The notes under the pieces were generated by a model. That model was not told the origin of the DNA, made no database searches, and was given only the letters and a program-made list of their open reading frames with translations. Made by a program: the position numbers and the translations under genes. A DNA stretch of 64,000 nucleotides from Naematelia aurantialba (taxonomy: Eukaryota; Basidiomycota; Tremellomycetes; Tremellales; Naemateliaceae), in the NCBI GenBank assembly GCA_021527695.1, contig JAKFAO010000001.1, positions 2,108,001-2,172,000 of the forward strand, in the 5' to 3' direction. Below, one piece after another: positions 1-12,030 of this stretch. Position 1 is the stretch's first letter; every line of letters starts with the position of its first letter.

Positions 1-582
1 GTGAGGGGGGAATGTTAAGGCGAGACTGAGGGTTACCATACAAGACATTCGCAGCAAGTCGATCAACGCTGACTTGGCTTTAGCTGGCGTGGCTGACGGC
101 CCCTCTGAGTCTTCCTGGGTGTATTTTCTGGGTGATCTTTACCTACTTGGACACTGGGCGTCCATGCCCCCACTTTGTACTATCATGTCTGCATTCTAGC
201 ATATTCATAATTCGCCCATTGCATACTTGATCACCATCGCATGTATCCATCCATCGCCACTAGCCACCAGTGCTTCTTTGTAACGCCGCAAACTCCGACG
301 TGTGGCGGTCTCGCGCGTCGCCGTCTGATTTGTCTCGACACCAACTCGGACTTTTGTCAAACCCATTGCTGATCTCCTTGACCTCTGTCATCCCTCTTCC
401 CGTCTCTCTCCTATTCCTCGTCGCAGGCGCCAGTCGTCAGTCGCGACTGTCGCTCCAGGTACTGCTGTTGCGGCAGTGGATTCGAGAAATCCCTTGAGCT
501 CGCCTACGGTTTTACGAAAGGGAACGGCAAGGCAGGTCGTGGCGGGCGAGTTGGCCGCTGCGTCACAGACCAGTAGATCACG
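1..582. other. Upstream flank of the Nup98-96 gene, no gene recognised
   Basis: No reading frame here shows a recognisable domain or plausible exon structure. The stretch is pyrimidine-rich from about 360 to 430 and leads into the start codon at 583, so it probably holds the promoter and 5' UTR of the nucleoporin gene. The 3' end of an upstream gene could lie near position 1, but nothing in the sequence proves it. Confidence 0.5.
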
Positions 583-3500
583 ATGTTTGGGCAATCGACG
601 GGATGGGGCCAGAATAACCAGCAGCAGCAGCAGCAACAACAGCAGCCTCAACAAGGTGGAGGGCTGTTTGGCGGAGGCAGTGGGTTTGGGCAGCAGAATA
701 ATGCAGGAGGTGAGTGATCGGCCATCAGGAGGAGGATGAGGGGTGGCTGGGACGTGGTGTACTACGGCGTAGACCCGAATGTGGTTGGGGAAGCAGGCAG
801 GACAGCGTTATTCGGATGTTGGGTGTTGGACGGTTACCACACGTTTCTTAGCGGCGCTGGTCCATCCCGGTTCTGGTGCTGGGCGTGGCGTGAACAACGC
901 GCTTGTCTCTCGCGGTCCTGGCGCTGTGTACGGACAAGACGCTTGTCTATTCCGGTCCAGGCGCTGCATGTGGACAAGGCGCTCATCTATTCCTGTTCTG
1001 GTGCTGTGTATGTGGAGTACAGCTGAAGCACTGGCAGGTTTCGGACAGAACACTGGCGGGTTCGGGCAGCCAGCTCAGCCAAACCAGGGAGGTGGCCTCT
1101 TCGGTGGTGGATCGACGAATACTGGCTTCGGTGAGCTCTCCTCTCCTCTCGGTGCTGTGGTCCGTAGCTTACATGGTAGGCGGTGGAGGCTTTGGCGGAA
1201 ATACCCAGGCGGCAACTACAACGTCCACGTTTGGTGCTCGTCCGGCATTCGGCGCGACAGGAACGACTTTCACTCAAAACAACAGTAAGCCCATTGCCCG
1301 TAGCAACAACACAGTGCTGATCGATGCCTAGCTGGCGGCGGTCTGTTCGGCGGTTCAGGTACCACAGCCCCATTTGGTGGGCAGACGGGCTCGACGTTTG
1401 GCGGTAACAACAACACCACGGGCGGGCTCTTCGGGTCCAGGCCAGCGGGGACGGCAAGCTTCGGCACTGGCGCAACCTCTAATCTCTTCGGAGCAAAGCC
1501 GGCAACCACGACCTTTGGCGCCGCATCTACATCGACCAATCCCAATCAGGTGCATCAGTGGCAGCCTGGACCCTACGCGCTTCCTCAGAACAATACCGGT
1601 ACCGCCAATCCCCTCTACATTCCGACATGGCAAGTCGACCAGACCGCCACAGGAACGGCAGCAACCGTGCCTCACCTCTTCCACACCATTTCCGCGATGG
1701 ACCCGTACAAGGGCGTTAGTCATGAGGAGCTGAGAATGGTGGATTATGAGCAGGGACGCAAGGATGGAAGCGCAACACAGCAGCAGCAGCAGACTGGTTT
1801 TGGCGCTCCGGCAGCCACAGGATTTGGACAGCCCGCGGCGACTGGCACATTCGGTCAGCCTGCTGCCTCCACTTCGACGTTTGGTGCGCCAAAGCCCGGA
1901 GGCTTGTTTGGGTCCACTGGCGGCACCGGAGGTTTCGGCACCGGAACTACAGGTGGCTTTGGGACCACTAACACCACTGGTGGTGGTCTCTTTGGTGCGA
2001 GTGCCACCCAACCTCAATCGGGTGGATTATTCGGCCAGCCAGCCAATACCAACACTGGTGGCGGGCTTTTCGGCCAACCTCAGCAACCCCAGACCAACAC
2101 TGGCGGTGGCTTGTTTGGTAACACCAACCCCTTTGGGCAAAACACTCAGACTCAGCCCCAGCAACAAAACACCACCTCGTTTGGCTTTGGCGCACCTGCG
2201 AGCAATCCGCCGGCATTCGGTACGGGAACAACAGGCTTCGGAGGGGCAACTACCAGCACGAACACTTTTGGTCAGCCTGCCAATACTACGGGAACCACGG
2301 GTTTCGGATTCGGTCAGAATCAGCAGCAACCGCAGCAGCAGCCTCAGCAGCCTGCGCAAGGGGGAGGTCTGTTTGGAGGCGGTGGCTTCGGTGAGCTATA
2401 CCTGTTTGCCCGCGTTGTGTGTTAGCTGATTGCTTCAGGTACCAATCAGCAGCAGAACACCGGTGGTGGACTGTTTGGCCAACCGAATCAACAACAACAG
2501 CCCGCTACGGGAGGAGGCCTGTTTGGAAACACAGCGGCGAAGCCTGGAGGACTCTTTGGTACCGCACCGAGCACGACGAACACTGGCGGAGGATTGTGTG
2601 AGTCCATTCTCTGGGCTCTGAGGCAGTGGCTGACTCTGTGCTAGTCGGTCAGACCAACAATACTGCGCAGCCAGCCGGCGGTCTCTTCGGAAACACCAAC
2701 ACCGCCCCGAACAACACTGCTGGCACTGGGACCTCACTGTTCGGTCAACCTCAACAGCAAAACCAGCAGCAACCCGCTGCCGGTGGGGGCCTGTTCGGCA
2801 ATACCGGCAGCGGCGGACTGTTCGGGGCTAAACCGGCGACAGGGACCACAGGCGGCCTGTTTGGGAACACTCAGCCTGCACAGCAGCCTGCTCAGACTGG
2901 CGGTGGCTTGTTTGGCGGAGTCAACAATGCCGCTGGTAGTGGAGGTCTCTTTGGGGCAAACAACAATGCCCTCGGATTGCAGAATCAGCAGAACAATCAG
3001 GCCAAGCCGGCGGGTGGGCTGTTTGGCGGTACTGGTGGGCTGTTTGGACAGAACAACCAACAGCAGCCTCAACAACCGGCTCCCACAGGCGGGTCTCTGT
3101 TTGGAGGTCTGAACCAATCCCAGCAGCCTTCGACATCGCTATTCGGTGTGCAACAACCTGTACAGCAAGGTCTTGGGGGCTCGCTGTTTGGAAATACGCT
3201 TGGCCAATCGTCCATGTCTCAGCCGCAGCAGCCCGCTCCGACACTGACGGCGTCGATCGACCAAAATCCATACGGCAACAACAGCCTCTTTGCATATTCT
3301 GGACAAAAGCTTGATACCAGCACGTCGCAGAAGAAGCCGGCTCTCCCGCCTTTGACATCCTCGTCGTTCCGCCTTACTCCTAGCAGCAAGAGCCAGATTT
3401 CGAAACTTCGCGGTTTCGCCTCGCCACTCACTTCTTCCCACAGTCCGGCTCGACCATCCTCACCCCTCAATGGGCTCGGCAGTCCAGCGAGGTCATACTC

Positions 3501-6500
3501 GCCTTCGGTGACGGAGCGATACAAGGGCCTCACTGATACCACACTTTCCCCAAACGCTTTTGTCCCCCGACCGAGCATCAAAAAGCTCACCGTCAATCCG
3601 CGATCGGCGACTGAAGATCCGCTGGAGTCGGTGCTTGGTAAATCCGCTTTGAAATCCTCTACCAGCTGGTCAAACGGTTTAGCCCAGGCAACGCCCGAAC
3701 GCATCCAACAAGCGGCTCCTACCCCTTTACGAGACAGTATCATAACCCCAAGACCCTCCGAGGCTTCGAACAATTCTATTCAGCGCAATGGTTCCGCACC
3801 TCATACGTCACCCGTCGCAGGCTCGGAGCGCCAGCCGAAACGCGGAGATTACTGGTGTAAGCCGCGCTTGGACAGACTGAAGGTCATGGAAAAGAAGGCT
3901 CTCTGTGAGATACACGATTTCACTGCCGGTCGACGCGGATACGGCGAAGTCACCTTTGACGAACCCGTCGACCTCTCCAAGGTCGATCTCGACACATTCC
4001 TCGGCAATGTCATTGTTTTCAGCGAGATGGAGTTGGCGGTATACCCCGATGACTATCCTGACAAACCCGAGCGCGGCCAGGGGCTCAATGTGCCGGCCAC
4101 TGTGTCGCTCGAAAACTGTTTCGCCAAGGACAAGGCGACGAAACAACCTATCAAAGACACGTCAGACCCTCGACACGCGCGTTTCCTCAAGCGGGTCAAG
4201 ACGATCCCCGAGACCGAGTTTGTCAGCTGGACAGATGATGGGACGTGGACATTCAAGGTCCAGCATTTTTCGAGGTATGGCTTGAACGACGAGGACAGCG
4301 ACGAGGGTAACCCCGAAGCCGGACAGCCAGAGGACAAGATTGGAACGATCGAGGAAGTGGATGAAGAGGATGATGAAAGCTTTTTGCCCCCTACCAAGTC
4401 GAGATTCGACGATCATCTGGCGGCGGACAAAGAGCATGATTCTGGGCTTGAAGACGACGTCGAAGAAGAGGATGACATGGAGGCTGAGGAGTCTGAAGAA
4501 GACGAACAGTCTCCGTCGTCCTCGTCGTCAGCGTCTTGGGCGTATGCTCGTTCTGCGGGTGCCAAGGAAGACCATCCCGCGTCACGCCAGCAGCAAGACC
4601 CGTGGGTCCAGCCGCTGAAGACTAAGCTTGGGGCCGAGGGTTTGCGCAGGTTGCGAGAAATGCAGCCGAGCTTTTTTGGCGAGAAGCCGCGCGTCAGAGC
4701 GGAACCACGGGACGGCTACGAGCGACAGCTGGAGCCTGGCGCGAGGGCAAAGCGTATGATGACTGAAGAAAGGTCGGGTTTTGAGCAGCCGAAGGAGGAA
4801 GGAAAGCTTGATCGGGCAGTCAAGGTCAGTACAAGGCTGCGGACACTGCTGCGATAAGTGAAACAGTCACTGACGGTGAGGTGTGTCAGCGGACCTCTTT
4901 CGGCTTTACTCCCAAGAGCCCAAAGTTGCGTCAGCCACGAAAGTACTCTCGTGTGGCGCTCGACAAGAGTCTTGTAGCTGGAGATGAGGGTGTGAAGGCG
5001 GATTCGGGGTTAGCGTTGGGGCGGAGTTTTCGGTGTTCTTGGGGGCCTAATGGTGAACTGGTGCATTTTGGGAAGATCTGCAAACCTTCCGATTCCTCGT
5101 GAGTTGCTTGGTCAGAACACGATGCCTCTGCTTAAACTTGCAGTGCTCCATCGGTGGACGCCACCCTCTTCATCGAGAAGATCGATCTACTAGCAGAAGA
5201 TGCTGGAATCGAGAGTGCCAAGGCCGACAGAATACTCATGCTTCACCTTACAAAGTCGACGATCGACATTGATGAAGGAGTTCCGTTTGCGGTGATCTCT
5301 CCCGACATTCGCTTCCGGGATTTCGCCGCGCGCTTTGACGCTGGAGATCGATCCCACGAAGCGAACATGTGGCGACTATGTGTCGCCCTGTTTGACGAGA
5401 TTGACCTGGGCCTTCCGCCGGCTGCGTCGGAAGAGCTCGTCATACGCATTGGGGAAGTCCGGCGCAAGCTGGCCTTGTCCAAGTGGCTAGAAGACGCTGT
5501 GTCGCCTTTGGTGGACTCGGACCTCTTGAAGTACAGTGGCGATCAAGCGGCCAAGCTCTTCACATATCTGTCTGGCAACCAGGTCGACCGAGCGGTTTCA
5601 AACGCCCTGGAAGGCAACGACCTACGACTCGCGACTCTCATTTCGCAGTGTGGTAGTTCTGAGGAATTCCGGTCGGAAGTTTTACGCCAACTCGAGGACT
5701 GGAAGAAGTACAAGGCGAATTCCATGATTTCGAAAGGCTATCGGCGCGTATATGCTCTCCTTGCCGGTATCACCGATATCTCCCCCGGCGATCCTTCCAG
5801 AGGGTCGGATCACGCTCCAGATGTGCTTGTGGCGGAAGGGTTGGATTGGAAAAGGGCTTTCGGGCTGCGTTTATGGTTTGGGAACCCATTTGACAATACC
5901 ATCGGCGATGTCCTCGAAGCGTTCATCGCGTCACTCGACTCGACCACGCCCCCTGCTAGACCCCTTCCACCATATATCGAGAAACCAACACCGCTGCGAA
6001 AAGAGTGGAAGATGGGCACGCCGTCGACAGATGTCCTGTTCAACCTTATCCGGCTGTATGCGGATGTGACGGTCTCGCTGGACCAGGTGCTTTCGAATCG
6101 CGACCTGTCGCCGTCGCCACTCGACTCGCGATTGGCGTGGCACCTGTACCAGCTGCTCTCTCGAGTGCTCAAAGTGCGCGATTTCGAGGACCGACAGGCC
6201 GGGGACAGCGTCGGCAAGTTTGGGGAGCTGCAGGGTGGATACAGCGCCGTGGCGGATGCAGTCACGAGTGGATACGCGAAGCAGTTGGAGGAGGGGGGGG
6301 ATTGGTTGTGGGCGGCTTTTGTGCTGCTCCATCTGCAGACGATAGATGGGTGAGTCCCTTGATTCTGCACGACTCTGCGCAACTCGGTCCTTGCCATGGC
6401 GGTCAACTTTGTTGCGTTTTCGATGCGATTCAATTTATTCATTCCATTGCGGTCAACTTTGTTGTCTCTTTAATGCGATTCAATCTATTCCATTGTGGTC

Positions 6501-7449
6501 AACTTTGTTGTCTATCGATGCGATTCGACTCTAGCGTAGCGCCGATTGTGGCTGACCAATGACCAATACAGACGCAGACAATCGCTCAAGGCGCTGTTAC
6601 ATCGTCACGCCAACCTCACCGGGGACGACGAGAGGTTCCTCGTGGACACTCTTCTTATCCCTCCGACATGGGTGCACGAAGCGCGTGCCGACAGCTTTGC
6701 CGATACAGATGACTCTTTCGCCGAGTTTCACGAGCTCGTCGCGGCTGAGCTGTTTGGTCGCGCCCAGTCGGTCCTGGTGGACAAACTTGTCCCGGAGGTG
6801 GTTTTGAGGAAAGACCTGGAGTTGTTGAAGCGCCTCTGCATGGAGCTTGAACGTCATCGGCCGGACGGATGGGAGTATCGCGGCCAGGTTAGTCGGATGA
6901 CTTTTGCTCTTCCCCTTGCCTGGGGCCTGTTTCCTTACCTTGCCTCCCGCTGCCCTTGCCTTACCTTACCTCCCACTTTCCTCGCCTCCCGCTACCCTCG
7001 CCTTACCTTGCCTCCCGCTTCCTCGTCTTGTGCATCTCCACTCCCTTGCTTGTCTGCCTCTTCGAGTCCTGGCTGATATTTGCAATGCGCAGCTGCTTGT
7101 CGATTACATCAACCTCGTCACCCAAGTCCCCGACTTACTCTCCTCTGTCCTCCGAGGGGGCAGTGTGCCCGACCCCGTCCAGCGTGGCTACCTGGTCAGT
7201 CTCGCAAAGTCGCTTCCTAGAGTGATACAGCTCCTCCCGGCACTATTCCCGAACAAAGACGACGTGCAACAAGTCGCAAGCCTGAGCGACATGTTGAGCG
7301 AGCTGCATCAGCTTGCAGCGGCGTTGTACGATGCAGGGTACGTGGGGAGACCGGCGGTGGGCGCGGGGCTGGTGAATGTGGATAGGCTGCATCTGCTCCA
7401 GGACCGGGCGTTTGGCGATTTCAAGCGGGCGCTGGCGGCTGTGGCGTGA
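583..7449 (+). CDS. NUP145: Nucleoporin Nup98-Nup96 precursor (yeast Nup145 type)
   Basis: Nuclear pore scaffold and FG nucleoporin, made as one precursor that cuts itself in two. Ten exons fit: 583-709, 1038-1130, 1180-1284, 1332-2390, 2439-2597, 2645-4824, 4890-5098, 5144-6349, 6572-6887, 7093-7449; they sum to 1936 residues. The protein starts MFGQSTGWGQ with a poly-Q run, then carries dozens of FG and GLFG repeats. A GLEBS motif (ISAMDPYK, then SHEELR) near residues 226-255 is the expected Gle2/Rae1 binding site. The autoproteolysis motif HFS followed by RYGL lies at residues 1055-1057 (codons from 4264); cleavage after Phe1056 would release a Nup98 part and a Nup96 part of about 880 residues. 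An acidic stretch follows the cut site. The C-terminal helical region matches Nup96/Nup145C, which belongs to the Y-complex. The start was chosen because the FG repeats begin at that Met. Confidence 0.95.
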
Positions 7450-7832
7450 GCTGCAGCAGTATAGCGACCCAGCGTGCCTCGAGCGAGGCAGCGTTGCAGT
7501 GTGGTGCATCGTTGTACACTGTGATGTTAAGCGGGAAACGAGAACGAGATGTATTTTGGATTGATGGGGAATAAGGTGGAACATGGACAAGGGATTGCAC
7601 TGGGATAGGGAAGGCGGGATGGAGATGGGCAAGGAACAGACGTGCGACGAGTAGGTAGCATCTATAGCAATTCCATAGTCTCTTATAGCATGGTCAGACG
7701 GATGCATAATGGTTTGTGAAGCGAGTAGTCGAGTAGAGAAGTGGAGGTGTGGTGTAGCGGGATGTCGATTTGTCTGGTTGTCACTCTCCATCGTCTCGTT
7801 GCTTTGGGTTATTTGGGACTTGCCATCTCACA
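7450..7832. other. Intergenic region, tandem + strand genes
   Basis: This stretch lies between the nucleoporin stop and the next start codon. It should contain the 3' UTR of the first gene and the promoter of the second. I see no RNA gene, repeat or clear TATA element in it. Confidence 0.5.
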
Positions 7833-9058
7833 ATGTCTGATCCGACGAGCCCGTCACCACTGCCTCCAGGTAAGCCATCATGAACTCGTTGCTTCGTGTC
7901 GTTAACGGAGCGATGCGTCCAATTCCCAAACACTTGCTCACGGCGTAGCTACAAGCGGTGACCGGGCGCATACGCCGCGGTCTCCGTACCCACGATTATT
8001 CGGCTGGGGCTCGTCGTCTCCCTCTTCCTCTGCTCCTGCGCCGTCTGCCTCCTCTGCACCCGCAGCACCGTATACCTCGTCTTCTTCCGCCGCTCCGTCC
8101 CCGACAGCACTTGCAGGCTCATCTGTCGACGCCCAAGCCCAAGGCATCTTCTCAGATGCTCAAAGCCAAAGTCAAAACAGCGTCTCAGATGCCCACAGCC
8201 AAAGCCAAAACAGCGTCTCAGATGCCCAAGTCCAAGGGCTCGACGTTGGCCCACACCCGTCGGTACAGGAACAAAGAGCAGCACAAGCACAAGCACGAGC
8301 GGGTAGACCGACAGCCAACGCGAGCGACGTGCTTGCCCCAGAGGACTATCGGCGCCTCCAGATGCGGGCGCTGAGGCAGGGGTTCTTGAATGGCATAATA
8401 GGGGGTGGAATGGCCGGTGAGTCCGGTCGAGGTCCAGTCCGAGTCGAGGTTCAGTCCCTGTCGAGGTCCAGTCCGTGTCGAGGTTCAGTCCGTGTGGGGT
8501 CCAGTCCTTGTCGAGGTCCCAGTCCCTGTCGGTGTCCCAGTGTCGGGGTCCGACTACGAGTCTGAGCGCAAGTGAGCGCATGAAGGGGCAAGGCGACGGT
8601 CTTTGCGGGCAACGCAAGTATCCAGAAACGTGCTGACGAGGATCGCGTCGCAGCCTTTGTCGTGCACCAGTTCTTCAGACGAGTGTACACGGTCACGCCG
8701 AATACGCTGTTCATGACGTTCTTCGGTGAGTCTGGTCCCACCGCCTTCCTCTCGGCCCCTGTGTGCTCTCGCCTTGAGGCTTCGACCCCACCCACCTCCC
8801 ACAACTCTTACCCTCAACCCGCCGCAACCTGCTGACACCACCACAGGCACGTCGTCGGTATTCATATGGGCCACGTCCCGGCGCGTCATCCAGGACGAAG
8901 TCGACGCCGCGCGCGCTCGCGCCAGCACCGCGTCCATAGCGTCCTTGTCCGCGTCTGAGACGGGTAAACCCACAGCGGCCTCGGGGCTCGATGCGCACCT
9001 CGGCTTGCGCGCCGGTCCAATCTCTGGAAACCAACGGCCAGGAGAGCCACAAGGATAG
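7833..9058 (+). CDS. Unknown small protein with two hydrophobic segments
   Basis: I do not recognise the family. Four exons fit (7833-7869, 7949-8416, 8654-8725, 8847-9058) and give 262 residues. The first 150 residues are low-complexity Ser/Ala/Pro, with an 11-residue unit ending QNSV repeated twice plus a partial copy (DNA near 8140-8240). After LAPEDYRRLQ come two hydrophobic stretches: one around GFLNGIIGGGMAAFVV, which spans intron 2, and one around TPNTLFMTFFGTSSVFIW. They suggest a hairpin membrane protein, perhaps of an organelle. The last 70 residues are Ala/Arg-rich. The two hydrophobic exons are short and in phase, which supports the model. The stop at 9056 is followed directly by a short tandem repeat. 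Confidence 0.6.
8421..8552 (+). repeat. Intronic minisatellite, about 18-bp unit
   Basis: About seven degenerate copies of a unit close to tcgaggtccagtccgtg fill most of intron 2 (8417-8653) of the unknown membrane protein gene. Copies differ at one to three positions, so the array is not recent. It starts a few bases after the splice donor. Confidence 0.8.
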
Positions 9059-9808
9059 GGACATGGACAAGGACATGGACAAGGACAAGGACAAGGACGG
9101 GAGACGCCGTTCTTGCCTCATCAAGCGGGATGGGCGGGCGAGCTGAGCGTCGACGAGAGTGGAGAAAGTAGTCGCAGGCGCAGGCGGAGCAGCGATGGTG
9201 GCAGACTCTGCCGCACGATTCGCAAGACTCGACGGTGCGCGGCGACGTGGAATCCGTCTGAATGACGGTATGGGCTTATGTCCGACGTTGTGGACTCTGT
9301 CCAGGATGCATGACGATGTGCAATGGATTCCTGCTGCTGCAGTCGGCCGCTTGTCTCTGCGCAGGCTAGCCAACTGCCGTGCTGACTGCTTCATCGCTTG
9401 CTGCTCGGCTTCATTGCCTCGCTGCAGACCTATCGCCCCTGCGTCGCTGTATCCCCTACTGTCATCCTCGCTGCGTCACCTATTGTCAAGGCCTCACTGC
9501 ATCACCTATTGACCAGACCATGCTGTTGGGCTACATCGACGTCGTCCCCACCATGCACCCTGTACTCCCTCAGATCTCGCCGTCCTTTCCCCAAGTACCA
9601 GTAGATTGACGCCGTCCCCTCCCTCATGCACCACGTAGTAATTACATCGACGCCGTCCCCACCATGAACCGGTCCTCCCTCTGAGTCACGCCGTCCCTTC
9701 AATGTACCCCCCAGATCGATGCAGCCCCTCGCCTCATGCACCGTGTAGCAATCACATCGACGCACCCCCTCGCCTCATGCACCGTGCAAGTGAATCCATG
9801 TAGATGTC
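9059..9808. repeat. Convergent intergenic region with degenerate repeats
   Basis: This lies between two genes that end towards each other. It opens with short tandem copies of ggacatggacaaggacaag (9059-9100). From about 9528 to 9800 it holds four or five degenerate copies of a 50-60 bp unit containing acatcgacgccgtcccc and catgcaccgtgtagcaat. No convincing coding exon was found, although both strands have short open frames through the repeats. Confidence 0.6.
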
Positions 9809-12030
9809 CTAGATCGACGCCGTGCCCTCGCCATCATGCACCGCATGCTCGCCCTTTTTGACCTTCTCAATTAACGCCCGCACGCCCGCCACCCCGCGGA
9901 CCCTGTATATCCGCGTCTGCATCCCTTCGAGCGCGCGCAGCTCGTCGGGCAGCACGTCGCGCTGGAAGTTGAAGGCGGGGAAGGCGGAGGGCGATAGGGC
10001 CAGTTCGACGGCGCCGGAGAACTTGGCGGGGTGCGCAGTGGAGAGGGTGACGAAGGGCGTTGATGGGGCGCTGTGGTCGTCAGCACGGATTGGATTGACT
10101 GGACGGCTAGTTGGGGATACACTGAAAGAGGCCGGCGGAGTGCTAGCAGGGACGGCGTAGCTGGATACACTCAGTGCGGCCTGGTAATGTAACGCGAGGA
10201 GAAGAAGCAGAGCGAGAAGCAAAACTACTGACGCTTTTTTCGCTGCGCGCGCCTGTGCCGCCAGGCCGACGGCGGTGTGCGGGTCGACGACGTATGGGCC
10301 GTATGTTTCCAGTTGGTAGTATCTCCGAATTTCGTCGAGCGTCTGCTTGATCAGCGTCCCTTTCTAGCTAGACGTGCCTCTAGTAGCCAAGTAGGCACTA
10401 GTAGGGCACAGATGGAGCTCATCCCAGTAGGGCACTGGTGGGAGGCTCATACTAGTAGCAGGTGGGAGGCTCACGCACCTGTTCGTCCGACACGCGTTCT
10501 GCCCAGAAATCCTTCGCCGCCGCGTCGCGCACATCGTCGCCTATGTCTGCGCTCCCACGCAGCTTGAGCTCGTCCATCCACCCCTTCAGCACAGCCTGCG
10601 CCTCGCGCCGCCGCCTGCTCTCCTCTTGTCCTTCTCCCTCTCCTTCCCCCTCCCCCTCTCCAGCCGCGGTCGCGGTCGTCTTGGTGTCGTAGGCGAGATA
10701 GTACAGCAGTCGCTCAAAGTTGCTCGATAGCAGGATATCCATGGCTGGCGAATACGTCTCCTTGACGCCCGAGCTGGGACGCAACGCCTGCGCGCCGTCG
10801 GAGGATCCCTCGACTGCGGCGACTTCGGGCGCCGTGCCGGCCGACGAGGCCGGCGCGTCTTCCCGCTCGTACCTGCCTGTTCGGAAGAAGCGCTCCAGAA
10901 TATCGTTCTCGTTGGTCGCCACGACGAGCTCGCGCATCGGCAGACCCAGGCGCTTGGCGTACCATCCCGCGAGGATGTCGCCAAAGTTGCCAGTGGGCAC
11001 CACGAACTGCACGCCCCGGTCCCGCGTGTCGGCGGGAAGCTGGAAGTACGCTGCAAAGTAGTAGACGATCTGCGCGAGGATGCGCGCCCAGTTGATCGAG
11101 TTGATGGCGCCGAGCCGGTGCGCGGCGTTGAAGGCCACGTCCGAGAAGAGACCCTTGACGATGGACTGGCACGTGTCAAAGTCCGAGTCCTCGACGGCGA
11201 CGCAGAACACGTTCGCGTCGGGCACGGTCGCCATTTGCGCGAGCTGGATCGGCGAGACACGCCCGTCGGGGTACAGGATGAAGATGGTGATGGACGGTTT
11301 GGAGCGGAGGCCGTAGATTGCAGCGCTGCGTGCGTGAGCTCAGCCCGAGCGGTTGTAGAAAAGTGGTTGCAGAAAAGCAAGGCGAGTTGGAGAGGGGTAC
11401 GACCGACGACCCGACAAGACCAGACAATGTGACAGCGTAACAACCACACTCCACACGCACCTTCCAGTGTCCCCGCTCGTCGCACCCAGCACGGTGAGCT
11501 CCTCGTCCGCGCCGTGGGCATTGCGCCGCTCCAGCAGATACGCAAACACGTTGCCCAGAAACTGCAGCGCCACGTCCTTGAACGCCCACGTCGGGCCGTG
11601 CCACAGCTCGAGCACCCACTCGTGTTCCCCCGTCTGGCGGAGCGGGGTGGTCGCCGCGTGCCGGAACGTAGCGTAGGACGCATCGATGATGTTCTTCAGA
11701 TCCGCCGAGGGGATCCCGCCCGCCTCCGCCGAGGACGGGATGAAGAGCGAGAGGATGGCGTGGGACAGTTCGGGAAAGGACAGGTCTGCCCACTCCGTCT
11801 GCCAGTTGGCCGGAAGAGACGGGATGTGCGTAGGGATGTATAGTCTGGAAGAGGCAGGATCAGCACTGACACATACACACGAAAAGGTGCGAGCACGTAC
11901 CCTCCATTTGGAGCCAGGCCAGTCAAGACCGCCTGTCCTCGAGGTCAGCGCCATATTTCCAGAGAAACAAGACACGCACGTCTTCAAAGCTGAGCGTCTC
12001 GTCGCCCCCTCGGGTGGAGAAGTACCGCAT
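9809..12030 (-). CDS. THR4: Threonine synthase
   Basis: PLP enzyme that converts O-phosphohomoserine to threonine, the last step of threonine synthesis. Six exons on the minus strand fit: 11980-12030, 11901-11932, 11461-11844, 10479-11325, 10233-10363, 9809-10070, giving 568 residues. The start MRYFSTRGGDETLSFEDAVL is typical of the family, as is NGGLYIPTHIP. The PLP lysine lies in HGPTWAFKDVALQF. The phosphate-binding loop GATSGDTGSAAIYGL spans intron 3, and PTGNFGDILAGWYAK follows. The C-terminal STAHPAKFSGAVE is also conserved. An acidic GEGEGEGE tract near residue 370 sits in a variable insertion. Length is slightly above the usual 510-530 residues because of such insertions. Confidence 0.95.
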
